This document shows, in pieces, positions 41,637 to 49,748 of a stretch of 64,000 bases of DNA. Within the stretch, counting starts at the first letter, position 1. The number at the start of each line of letters is the position of its first letter. Position numbers and translations under genes: made by a program. The notes beneath the pieces are model-generated. The model searched no databases. It saw only the letters and a program-made list of their open reading frames with translations, and had not been told where the DNA came from. The DNA is from Croceifilum oryzae (GTDB taxonomy: Bacteria > Bacillota > Bacilli > Thermoactinomycetales > Thermoactinomycetaceae): assembly GCF_030814315.1 (NCBI RefSeq), contig NZ_JAUSUV010000008.1, positions 124,001 through 188,000 of the forward strand. The letters are read 5' to 3'.

Positions 41637-41835
41637 TCGTAGTAAAAGGGTTGGCACCTTTTAGAGTCAACTCAGACTATAGATAATCGATTACGGTTTG
41701 GAGGAAGGTTTTGAACAGGGAACAGTCTTCTCTACATCACTTTAAGGCGGAAATTATGTATCCTTCAAATCTTCTTCCAAATCTACTTTGTCTACAGTTT
41801 TGGTCCATATGGATAGTTGTAAGGGAGTGATACTT

Positions 41836-42795
41836 CTGATTATTTCATCAATAGCGCATATCGACGAGCATTTGCAAAATAAATTAAGAAACGATTTTCC
41901 TGAAAACCAATTTTTGTTTTTCTCTCATCCTAAAGAAATAGAAAGTGATGTAGATGCATTAGAAAGAACCGAAATCTTAATTGCATACGGAGATGGGGTT
42001 TCGCCAGAGGTACTGGATGTAATGCCCAATCTGAAATGGGTTCATGTACTTAGTTCTGGATTGAATTTGTTGCCTAAGGCGAAATTAAAAAGTAAAGAGA
42101 CAATCGTGACAAATGTGAAAGGGATCCATGCGATTCCGATGTCCGAATACACAATCAGTATGATATTAAATATTGTGCGTAGAAACTATCATTTTTTCCA
42201 ATTGCAACAAAAGAACGAATGGGAATCATGGGTTACGGTAGAAGAAGCCTACGGAAAAACACTTGGCATTATTGGGTTAGGTACAGTCGGTATGGATATC
42301 GCCAAAAAAGCGAAAGTGTTTGGAATGAACATTATGGGTATGTGCAACCAAAGTCAGCCAGTGTGTGAATATGTAGATGAGGTCGTTCCGAAAGAGAATA
42401 TGGAATATTTATTGCGAAACTCAGATTTTGTCTTGCTAACTGTACCTCTCACATCGGACACGTTTCATCTGATTGATATCAATGAACTCAATATGATGAA
42501 AAAGTCCGCTTATATCATGAATATTAGTCGCGGTAACGTCATCAATGAAGAAGCGCTTATTCAAGTATTAAAAGAAAAAAGGATTGCTGGTGCCGTTCTT
42601 GATGTATTTTCCAGTGAGCCGCTCCCTTCAGACCATCCGATCTGGGAGTTAGATAATGTGATGGTTACGCCACATGCAGCTGGACGAACACCATTTTATA
42701 TGGAGCGATCATTAGACATATTTACAACGAATCTGGAAATATATCCGAATGAAAGTAAGATGGTGAATGTCATTGATTTAGATAAAGGTTATTGA
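41836..42795 (+). CDS. D-2-hydroxyacid dehydrogenase family (SerA-like)
   Basis: About 319 residues. The start is unclear: AAGGGAG at 41821-41827 favours a non-standard CTG at 41836 (IISSIAHIDEHLQ); an ATG at 41809 and TTG at 41788 are in frame but lack ribosome sites. The NAD domain has the Rossmann motif GIIGLGTVGMDIA (about residue 140), the catalytic Arg in NISRGNVINEEAL, and VLDVFSSEPLPSDHPIWELDNVMVTPHAAG with the catalytic Glu and His. It lacks the ACT domain of many SerA enzymes. With the next gene, SerC, it would form the first two steps from 3-phosphoglycerate to phosphoserine, or an analogous pair on another hydroxy acid. Confidence 0.82.
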   Translation: MIISSIAHIDEHLQNKLRNDFPENQFLFFSHPKEIESDVDALERTEILIAYGDGVSPEVLDVMPNLKWVHVLSSGLNLLPKAKLKSKETIVTNVKGIHAIPMSEYTISMILNIVRRNYHFFQLQQKNEWESWVTVEEAYGKTLGIIGLGTVGMDIAKKAKVFGMNIMGMCNQSQPVCEYVDEVVPKENMEYLLRNSDFVLLTVPLTSDTFHLIDINELNMMKKSAYIMNISRGNVINEEALIQVLKEKRIAGAVLDVFSSEPLPSDHPIWELDNVMVTPHAAGRTPFYMERSLDIFTTNLEIYPNESKMVNVIDLDKGY

Positions 42796-42811
42796 AAGGA
42801 GATGGATAAAA

Positions 42812-43891
42812 ATGATGCGTGCACATAACTTCTCTTCGGGACCTGCGGCAATGCCAAGTGAGGTATTGATCCAAGCCCAAAATGAGTTGCTAAGTTATGA
42901 TGATTCGGGCATGTCAATTATGGAAATGAGTCATCGTAGTAAATATTATGACCAGATTCATAATGAAACGATGGAATTAATTCGTCAATTACTAGGCATT
43001 CCTGCGAATTATAAAATCGGCTTACTTCAAGGTGGAGCAAGATTGCAGTTTGCCATGATACCTTTGAACTTCATGTCGAAAGGGAGACAAGCTGGTTATG
43101 TATTGACGGATACTTGGTCAGAAGAAGCTTTCAAAGAGGCCGAACATGTGGGCTCTGCCTATATTGCTGGCAAAAATGATGGGTATCGCCGAATTCCTGA
43201 TAGCAATGAAATAGAGATTCAAAGAGATACGACATATATTCATTTGACATCCAACAATACGATCGTGGGTACTCAGTACCATGATTATCCGCAATTAAAT
43301 GGAGTGCATCTCATAGCGGATATGACAAGTGACATTATGTCGAAAGAGATTGATGTTAACTCATTCTCCTTGATTTATGCGGGTGCACAAAAAAATCTAG
43401 GACCTTCTGGCGTAACGTTAGTCATCTTACGAGAAGATTTACTAGAAGAAGAATCGTCGCTCACAATGCCTGCGCTACGATACAGTTCTCACTTAAAAGA
43501 AAACTGCATGTTAGCAACTCCACCCACCTACAATATCTATTTAGTGAATCTATTTGCGAAATGGATTCAACAGCAAGGTGGTGTAGCAATGATCGAAAAA
43601 CAAAATCAGAAAAAAGCGACGTTGCTATACGATTTTATCGATCAGAGTGGAGGATTCTACAAGGGTTATTCAGAGAGAAGTAGTCGTTCCCATATGAATA
43701 TCACCTTTCATCTTCCAACCAAAGAATTGGATCAAAAATTTATTGCTCAAGCCTATCAAGAAGGATTCATAGGAGTGAATGGTCATCACCGGATCGGTGG
43801 TTGTAGAGCTTCGATCTATAATGGCGTTTCGCTACAAAGTTGCATGGAATTAGAAATGTTTATGAAACACTTCCAAGATCAGAATGGGTAG
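42812..43891 (+). CDS. serC: phosphoserine aminotransferase (SerC family)
   Basis: A 359-residue fold-type I PLP enzyme with GGAGATGG before the ATG. SerC features are clear: HNFSSGPAAMPSEVL at the start, LQGGARLQFAMIPLNF (phosphate-binding GGA), TSNNTIVGTQY, and the Schiff-base Lys in YAGAQKNLGPSGVT; the end has HHRIGGCRASIYNGVS. It transfers the glutamate amino group to 3-phosphohydroxypyruvate giving O-phosphoserine. It starts 17 bases after the dehydrogenase. A copy inside a biosynthetic operon points to dedicated supply of serine, phosphoserine or a related 2-amino acid. No phosphoserine phosphatase is present in the cluster. Confidence 0.9.
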   Translation: MMRAHNFSSGPAAMPSEVLIQAQNELLSYDDSGMSIMEMSHRSKYYDQIHNETMELIRQLLGIPANYKIGLLQGGARLQFAMIPLNFMSKGRQAGYVLTDTWSEEAFKEAEHVGSAYIAGKNDGYRRIPDSNEIEIQRDTTYIHLTSNNTIVGTQYHDYPQLNGVHLIADMTSDIMSKEIDVNSFSLIYAGAQKNLGPSGVTLVILREDLLEEESSLTMPALRYSSHLKENCMLATPPTYNIYLVNLFAKWIQQQGGVAMIEKQNQKKATLLYDFIDQSGGFYKGYSERSSRSHMNITFHLPTKELDQKFIAQAYQEGFIGVNGHHRIGGCRASIYNGVSLQSCMELEMFMKHFQDQNG

Positions 43892-43947
43892 ATGGTTGAG
43901 AGATAGTCGAGCAGGTCAATCGTTACTTGTGAAGGGAGTTCAACGTA

Positions 43948-44952
43948 TTGCTTAAGCTGGTGGATGTAATTCGTAGTGGGAAAATCGAGAGTACTCATTA
44001 TGGTCATATAGCTGTGGTGGATGCACAAGGAAAGTTGTTGTATTCAGCAGGTGATCCAGATAGATGGACATGTGCTAGATCTTCAATTAAACCATTTCAG
44101 GCACTGCCAATCGTGCAAACAGGGACCGCTGACAATTATGATCTCACGGACAAAGAATTAGCCTTATGTTGTGGATCACATATTGGAGAAAAACAACATA
44201 TTGAAACAGTTTTTGGAATGCTAGAACGAGCTGGGATTCGAGAAACAACTCTACGATGTGGCACGAATTTACCGCCCTTGTTTATATACAGAGAGTTAAT
44301 CAGAAAGGGAAAAGATATTGCACCGGTCCATCACAATTGTTCCGGTAAACATGCAGGAATGCTATTAACTGCGAAATATCTGAATGAAGAATTGGTAGAT
44401 TATCATAAGCCCGATCACCCTGTTCAACAACGTATTATGCAAACATTAGCTCGGATTGGTAGACTGACACCGGAAGAAATTGAGATAGGAATCGATGGAT
44501 GCGGGGTTCCTGCGTACTTCCTTTCCCTGGAACGTTGGGCCACCATTTTCGCCCGATTTGCAGATTCGAAATCATTGGATCCTATGGATCGGCTAGCTGC
44601 TGAACGTATTACGCGTGCGATGACCACTTTCCCTGAAATGGTGGCTGGATCCAATGAATTTTGTACAGAGCTTATGAAGGTTGGCGAGGGTAGATGGATA
44701 GCCAAAGGCGGTGCAGAAGCTGTCTACTGTATCGGTGATAGAGAAACTGGACTGGGAATAGCAATTAAGGTCGAAGATGGCGCTTTACGTGCGGTTCATG
44801 CAGTGGCTGTGGAAGTATTAAAGCAACTAGATTTGCTTCGTGAAGATCAATTGCAAGAGTTGATGGGCTTTTATAAGCCGACACTCAAAAATGGGCGTGA
44901 AGAAGAAGTAGGTCATATTTTACCGTCATTCCAACTCACTGCACGGAGTTGA
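43948..44952 (+). CDS. asparaginase-II (rhizobial type III) family amidohydrolase
   Basis: A 334-residue protein with TTG start and AAGGGAG 9 bases upstream. It follows the Asparaginase_II family, unrelated to E. coli asparaginases: WTCARSSIKPFQALPIV (the SxxK serine-lysine pair), LALCCGSHIGEKQHI, HHNCSGKHAGML with the zinc-binding Cys, and ITRAMTTFPEMVAGSNEFCT then GRWIAKGGAEAVYC. Family members hydrolyse L-Asn to Asp and ammonia. No signal peptide. In this operon it may release an Asn cap, provide ammonia, or serve as an amidase or acyltransferase on the product. Confidence 0.85.
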   Translation: MLKLVDVIRSGKIESTHYGHIAVVDAQGKLLYSAGDPDRWTCARSSIKPFQALPIVQTGTADNYDLTDKELALCCGSHIGEKQHIETVFGMLERAGIRETTLRCGTNLPPLFIYRELIRKGKDIAPVHHNCSGKHAGMLLTAKYLNEELVDYHKPDHPVQQRIMQTLARIGRLTPEEIEIGIDGCGVPAYFLSLERWATIFARFADSKSLDPMDRLAAERITRAMTTFPEMVAGSNEFCTELMKVGEGRWIAKGGAEAVYCIGDRETGLGIAIKVEDGALRAVHAVAVEVLKQLDLLREDQLQELMGFYKPTLKNGREEEVGHILPSFQLTARS

Positions 44953-44980
44953 AATACTGTCTATTAGATAGGAGTAACAT

Positions 44981-45997
44981 ATGCGTAAAGAACTAGATAT
45001 GGAAATGTACACAGGACATGTGGATTGTTGGAGCCGAGCATCCTTCTCTATTCTAAATTATATGGGGCTAGAAAATCCGGGTGTATTGATGGGTGTAAAT
45101 AATGGCACTTATTTATTGATGAATCCACATGAGTGTAAGTTAACACCCAGCTATATTGATCAGCCGATGATTCGATTATTCAATATGAAAGTGGATTATC
45201 AGGAGTTTAGTGAAGAAGAAGAAGTATGGAAAGAAATTGTGGATTCGATAAACAAGGACATACCAATTGCCATTTTCTGTAACACAAAAAACCTTCCATT
45301 TACTTCGTTTTTACGTGACTTTCATATGACCATTATTGCAGGCTACTCTTCGGAGCCACGAACGGTACTAATCCGAGATACATTGGGTGATTACAAGGAT
45401 TACATTTCATTTGATCAATTAGTGAAGGCGATGACTTTATCTCCTGAGTTAATGATTCAGGCGAGAGCAACTCAGCCATTTAAAATAGTTACGATCATTC
45501 CAAGAGATACTGAGATGGATCTGTATCAGGAAATACTTATGGAATATTTTATCAAGAATATGATGATCATGAAAGGCGAAGTTGAGCCAGACGAAGAAAG
45601 CCGTAAACAAATTTTACAGCTAGCCAATATGCCAGTTGGCACAGAGATTTTTACAGGCTGGAGTGGAATAGAGCGGCTATCTGAGATATTCATCGATCTT
45701 CCCTTGCATATTCAAAAGAATTTTTCGGGCTATTTTTTAGAATTTGCAATCAAACGGACTTTTTTATTAGATACGATGATGCATTTTCAATCGTTATTGC
45801 CGGCTGACAAGTTGGATGAAAGTTGTAAATATATGAAACGTGTATCACAGTCTTGGAATGTGATGAGAAATATGTTGATTAAGTATCAATTCACTCAAAA
45901 TTCATCTCTACTTACACAGATCCAGCAACGATTGAAGCAAGTAGTAAGTGAGGAGCAAATAGCTTTAGAAAACTATGCGATTAGGGGGATCATCTAG
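44981..45997 (+). CDS. BtrH-like cysteine-dependent acyltransferase (first copy)
   Basis: A 338-residue protein with AGGAG before the ATG. The N-terminal 150 residues resemble the BtrH_N papain-like fold: Cys16 in HVDCWSRASFSILNYMG, His in FLRDFHMTIIAGY and Asp in VLIRDTLGDY form a possible triad. The C-terminal half is helical. In butirosin synthesis BtrH transfers an acyl-amino acid from the carrier protein BtrI to an aminoglycoside amine. With two carrier proteins in the operon, the same role, moving a carrier-bound amino acid to an acceptor, is the simplest reading. A second, divergent copy is at 52310. Confidence 0.7.
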   Translation: MRKELDMEMYTGHVDCWSRASFSILNYMGLENPGVLMGVNNGTYLLMNPHECKLTPSYIDQPMIRLFNMKVDYQEFSEEEEVWKEIVDSINKDIPIAIFCNTKNLPFTSFLRDFHMTIIAGYSSEPRTVLIRDTLGDYKDYISFDQLVKAMTLSPELMIQARATQPFKIVTIIPRDTEMDLYQEILMEYFIKNMMIMKGEVEPDEESRKQILQLANMPVGTEIFTGWSGIERLSEIFIDLPLHIQKNFSGYFLEFAIKRTFLLDTMMHFQSLLPADKLDESCKYMKRVSQSWNVMRNMLIKYQFTQNSSLLTQIQQRLKQVVSEEQIALENYAIRGII

Positions 45998-45999
45998 CA

Positions 46000-46614
46000 A
46001 TGACTTTCTTATTCACGAAGAAAGGAATGGGCTGTACCTATCATTTATTGGATCTAGAAAATTTGTGGAACAATAATGCGATTGCTTTTATGGATCGACT
46101 TGAAGAGAGTAATGCAAGTATTGGATATTCAGGTACTAGCTTCGGAACTGCATTTCCGGCTCAAGATCTGCCTAACTCTAAAGAAGTTTTTGAAAGTCAT
46201 GGTATTCCCTTTCTTTTTCCGATTAAGAAGATCAATACACCTAACAACGTGGAATGTAATGGTCAAATGATTGATTGTAGTAACCAAAAGCTAGCTAAGA
46301 TTCATTTTGTTGGTTGCACTGAACAAGGGGATTTCACAGAATCCATCCAGATTCATGCATCGAATCAAGCGGTGTATTCCTCAGATCTGAGCTTCAGTGA
46401 GTGGATCTTGAGAGAACCAAAGTTTGGAGAACGTGAAGCAATCAGAACCTCAGGAATTGCTAGTCAATTTTACGGGTTTTCAGAAGGAGTACGAACCACA
46501 CTTTGGTTACAGACGATATCTGTTTCGAGTGAAGAACCAATCAGCCATATCGTTCTACCTGTAAATGAGAATATGCATATTTTCTGTATTACATTGCAAA
46601 CGAGGGATTTATAG
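46000..46614 (+). CDS. stand-alone beta-sandwich domain as found C-terminal in glycoside hydrolases
   Basis: A 204-residue protein starting two bases after the previous stop. It follows, nearly end to end, a domain I know from the C-terminal parts of bacterial mannosidase- and fucosidase-like enzymes: LENLWNNNAIAFM (YNNxGI), SGTSFGTAFPAQDLP (GxSYPAxxLP), FESHGIPFLFP, NNVECNGQMIDC (DNVxxxGQxI), KIHFVGCTEQGDF (LGAxTxG), LSFSEWI (SDW) and SHIVLPVNENMHIFCITL. No catalytic glycosidase module is attached. No signal peptide, so it is cytoplasmic here. It may bind a carbohydrate or a polar acceptor. This resemblance is by pattern memory. Confidence 0.6.
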   Translation: MTFLFTKKGMGCTYHLLDLENLWNNNAIAFMDRLEESNASIGYSGTSFGTAFPAQDLPNSKEVFESHGIPFLFPIKKINTPNNVECNGQMIDCSNQKLAKIHFVGCTEQGDFTESIQIHASNQAVYSSDLSFSEWILREPKFGEREAIRTSGIASQFYGFSEGVRTTLWLQTISVSSEEPISHIVLPVNENMHIFCITLQTRDL

Positions 46615-46639
46615 TTAAGCCTGAATGAGGGGGATACAA

Positions 46640-46882
46640 GTGAATATTCAACAAGAAATAGTGGATATTGTAAAGAATATCACGGGATTAGAGGAGGTGT
46701 CACCCAACCAAAAATTGATTGATGGCATTGGAATCGACTCATTTAGCTACATTCAGTTAATTATTGAACTGGAAGAGAAATTTCATATGAAGTTTAATGA
46801 TCAGGATCTAAATATAGAAAGATTTCCTGATATAGAGAGTTTATCAAAGTATTTTATAGATTCTCTAGAGAAAACCACGTAA
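46640..46882 (+). CDS. acyl/aminoacyl carrier protein 1
   Basis: An 80-residue carrier protein with GTG start chosen because GAGGGGG lies 7 bases upstream; an ATG at 46625 is in frame. Four-helix ACP pattern: VDIVKNITGLEEVSPNQKL, the phosphopantetheine Ser in GIGIDSFSYIQLIIELEEKF, then acidic FNDQDLNIERFPDIESLSKY. It needs a 4'-phosphopantetheinyl transferase from elsewhere. The class II synthetase-like gene follows 79 bases later, suggesting that this is the partner it loads. Differs clearly from carrier protein 2 (48019). Confidence 0.88.
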   Translation: MNIQQEIVDIVKNITGLEEVSPNQKLIDGIGIDSFSYIQLIIELEEKFHMKFNDQDLNIERFPDIESLSKYFIDSLEKTT

Positions 46883-46961
46883 CAATCATGTCCGAGTAAA
46901 GTGGACAAGCATGGGTCGCATTTTTACAAAAAGTAAGATTAAATCACTTGGAGGTTTATAT

Positions 46962-47996
46962 ATGAATACACTTGCAAAACGAGTTAGTCCTACAAAATCT
47001 TGGGTTAATCCAAACGATCATTATAAAAAATCCATGGGACATCCTTGGTATCAAGCGATCGCTGTACTACAAGATGAAATCGTCCATTCTACCTTTCAAT
47101 TTTTTAGAGAACAAGGTATTCGATCAGTATGCTTGCCAGCAACGACAGGATCTGTGACGAGTCCAATGGGTCTTGGGAGCGATTCTTTACCCGTGAAAAT
47201 CGAATTAGAAGGTGTAGAAACATACCTCGCGGATTCCATGCAGTTCCATCTAGAATATATGCTTCGTTACTTAGACCAAGGGGTTCACTATGTGATGCCT
47301 ACCTTTAGAGGCGAAGATGCTGATGCTAGACATCTATGCCAATTTTATCATAGCGAAGCTGAAGTTGTGGGCACGTTAGAGGATGTTATGAAACTAGTGA
47401 GTGAGTATATTCACAGACTTTGTGTCGATATCCTTAACAACCCTGAGTCAAAGAAATTGGTAATGGAGATCGCTGGGACTACGGAGCATATTGAAAAAGT
47501 AGTCAGTCAAAAAGGTGTATATTCTACGATTACATTAAGTGAAGCTATTCTAGAGTTAGAGAATGATCCGGAATATGTTTCGACTCATCCGGTAGGATTC
47601 AAAACGATTACCAATAAAGGTGAACAAGAATTGATTAGAAGATTTGGTGGCCTAGTGTGGTTGACACACCACGATTACTTATCGGTTCCGTTTTATCAGG
47701 CAAGAGATAAAAATGGCGTAGCTGCACTGAATGCAGATTTACTCTTTGGAATTGGTGAGGTAGTAGGTTGTGGTGAAAGACATACAACCGGTGAAGAGTT
47801 GAGGGAATCGATGGAGTACCACACAGTCGATGAAAAAGAATATGAGTGGTATACCTACATGAAAGATCATAATCCGATGAAGACTTCTGGATTTGGCATG
47901 GGGATGGAGCGCTTTATCTTGTTCCTACTGAAACATGATGATATTCGTGATATTCAAATCATCCCTCGATTCAATGGAGTAGCAATTAATCCATAA
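46962..47996 (+). CDS. Asx-type class II aminoacyl-tRNA-synthetase-like enzyme without anticodon domain
   Basis: A 344-residue catalytic core; ATG 46962 has TTGGAGG upstream. Class II signatures: motif 2 PTFRGEDADARHLCQFYHSE (like the FRAE...RHL...E of AsnRS/AspRS) and motif 3 TSGFGMGMERFILFLL, followed by IRDIQIIPRF as in AsnRS. The N-terminal OB-fold that reads the anticodon is missing, so it is unlikely to charge tRNA. Known anticodon-less relatives are archaeal asparagine synthetase A and tRNA-synthetase paralogues with free substrates. Between two carrier-protein genes, activating Asp, Asn or an analogue and loading it on a carrier is the leading hypothesis. Confidence 0.8.
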   Translation: MNTLAKRVSPTKSWVNPNDHYKKSMGHPWYQAIAVLQDEIVHSTFQFFREQGIRSVCLPATTGSVTSPMGLGSDSLPVKIELEGVETYLADSMQFHLEYMLRYLDQGVHYVMPTFRGEDADARHLCQFYHSEAEVVGTLEDVMKLVSEYIHRLCVDILNNPESKKLVMEIAGTTEHIEKVVSQKGVYSTITLSEAILELENDPEYVSTHPVGFKTITNKGEQELIRRFGGLVWLTHHDYLSVPFYQARDKNGVAALNADLLFGIGEVVGCGERHTTGEELRESMEYHTVDEKEYEWYTYMKDHNPMKTSGFGMGMERFILFLLKHDDIRDIQIIPRFNGVAINP

Positions 47997-48018
47997 CAAT
48001 AAATTCTAGGAGGTCCTT

Positions 48019-48270
48019 ATGAATCTTTCTGCCACTCAACAGATATTGGATGAAGTCTTGAAATCTCGCAATGTGACATATCAACCAGAACATCGTATCC
48101 TTCAGGACCTTAATATTGATTCCATTGAAGTCATCAGTTTGATCGTTGAGATTGAACAAAAAATCGGTTGTGAACTAGATGATGAAACGTACTTGACTGT
48201 ATTGGAAGGAACCATTTGTGAGATTACGGAGGCGATTGAGCGTTTATTAGCCGCTCAATCACAAGGATGA
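48019..48270 (+). CDS. acyl/aminoacyl carrier protein 2
   Basis: An 83-residue carrier protein with AGGAGG before the ATG. The phosphopantetheine attachment Ser lies in LQDLNIDSIEVISLIVEIEQ, the standard DSxE(V/L) context, followed by CELDDETYLTVL and a C-terminal helix. Its stop overlaps the ATG of the adenylate-forming ligase by four bases (ATGA), so that ligase is its most likely partner. The seryl-type ligase at 49749 is the other candidate. Confidence 0.9.
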   Translation: MNLSATQQILDEVLKSRNVTYQPEHRILQDLNIDSIEVISLIVEIEQKIGCELDDETYLTVLEGTICEITEAIERLLAAQSQG

Positions 48271-49733
48271 ACGATATGAAGTCTAGAAGAGATATTCTTG
48301 ATCATATTATAGAAGCTCATGGGAATAGACCATTCCTAAAAACATCTCGTGAGATCATTACTTTTCCTCAATTTCGCGAGAGGATAATGGATCTGTCCCA
48401 TCTCATGTGTGACCGTTCATCAAGTACGGATACTGGGCATTTGGCCGTCATTATGTGTAGACGACCCAAGAATTTTGTACTTGCTTACTTTGCCGCTATC
48501 TATGCCGGACTTGTTCCGGTTCCCATCTCAGAATTATGTAAGGAGAGGGAGATTACAGCTAGTATTCATGGGGCAGTTTACTTATTGTCCGATTGTCCGC
48601 AATCAGAAAATATACGAAACTTACGATCTGATGAGTTATCGAACGAGCTTATCTGCTATCACTTACAACCAGAAAAGCCTCTGAGCGCCGGAGTTGAAAC
48701 CGCAGTATTGCTTTCTACATCTGGAAGTGTAGGCTTTCCTAAGCGAGTTATGTTGAGCTTTGACAATATTTTTGCCAATGTGGAAGGCTTACAACAGGCT
48801 TTGCAACTGTCCAGTGATGATTCTACTCTTGCGATTCTTCCATTTCACTATAGCTTTGCACATACGACACAGCTTTGGGCACAGTTTATCCTAGGAGCTC
48901 CACTAATTCTTACGGATGGTCCATTGATTCCGAAACAAGTAATGTCACTATGTACAAATCATCAGCCTGTTTCGGTTTGTGTGGTAGCACAGAGTATTAA
49001 AGTGTTATCTACTGTAACACAATGGGCTTCTAATTTTGATTTATCTTCCATACAACGTCTCATCGTTGCAGGTGGAAGAACTAGCCAGGATTTGATGGAA
49101 AGCGCGATTCAGCTATTTCCTAATGCAAAAATATTGCAAGGATATGGACTGACTGAAGCAGGACCACGAGTTTCTATGGAAATTGAGCAAGATGCTGTGA
49201 GAATCATGGACGGAATTCGCTCAAGTGGTAAACCTCTACCCAATGTAAAAGTGAAAATTGTAGATAGTGAATATAAAGAGACAGATACCTTACAAGAAGG
49301 AATGATCACTGTCTGTGGGCCTAATGTGATGAAAGGCTATTTTATGAATGATATCAGTACAAAAAAGGTTTTCCATGATGGCTGGTTACTGACTGGAGAT
49401 ATTGGCTTCGTGGATCCATGTGGGTACCTCTATATCCGAGGTAGATCTCGTAATATGTTGGTCCACAAGGGATTTAAGGTATTTCCAGAAGAAATCGAAT
49501 CCTTTGTATTAGAAGATCCTAGAATTCAACGATGCCGAGCCTATGAGGAGAAAGGTTGCTACATTTTGGAGGTTCAAAGTACCGAAATAACTGATCCCCA
49601 AGTAATCTTGGAGCGAATGAAAAATGAACTTTCTTATTGGAAGATCCCAGATCAACTTCGCTTTACGGAGATCGAACTCACTCACAATGGAAAAACAAAA
49701 AGAAATACAAATAAAAAAGTAACATTCTTATAG
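48267..49733 (+). CDS. AMP-dependent acyl/amino-acid ligase (ANL superfamily)
   Basis: A 488-residue adenylation enzyme overlapping carrier protein 2. Core motifs: LLSTSGSVGFPKRV (A3, P-loop; the usual TSGTTG is degenerate), LPFHYSFAH (A4), YGLTEAGPR (A5), WLLTGDIG (A7), RGRSRNMLVHKGFKVFPEEIE (A8) and the catalytic Lys in HNGKTKRN (A10). It activates a carboxylic acid as acyl-AMP and transfers it to a thiol. Its pairing suggests it primes carrier protein 2 with an acyl starter. Substrate is not predictable from sequence alone. Confidence 0.88.
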   Translation: MNDMKSRRDILDHIIEAHGNRPFLKTSREIITFPQFRERIMDLSHLMCDRSSSTDTGHLAVIMCRRPKNFVLAYFAAIYAGLVPVPISELCKEREITASIHGAVYLLSDCPQSENIRNLRSDELSNELICYHLQPEKPLSAGVETAVLLSTSGSVGFPKRVMLSFDNIFANVEGLQQALQLSSDDSTLAILPFHYSFAHTTQLWAQFILGAPLILTDGPLIPKQVMSLCTNHQPVSVCVVAQSIKVLSTVTQWASNFDLSSIQRLIVAGGRTSQDLMESAIQLFPNAKILQGYGLTEAGPRVSMEIEQDAVRIMDGIRSSGKPLPNVKVKIVDSEYKETDTLQEGMITVCGPNVMKGYFMNDISTKKVFHDGWLLTGDIGFVDPCGYLYIRGRSRNMLVHKGFKVFPEEIESFVLEDPRIQRCRAYEEKGCYILEVQSTEITDPQVILERMKNELSYWKIPDQLRFTEIELTHNGKTKRNTNKKVTFL

Positions 49734-49748
49734 AAAGGAGTGGGCTTA

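Noticed and set aside
41788-41808. TTG 41788 as the dehydrogenase start
   Set aside because: No ribosome site and a poor N-terminus; the Shine-Dalgarno at 41821-41827 points to a start further in.
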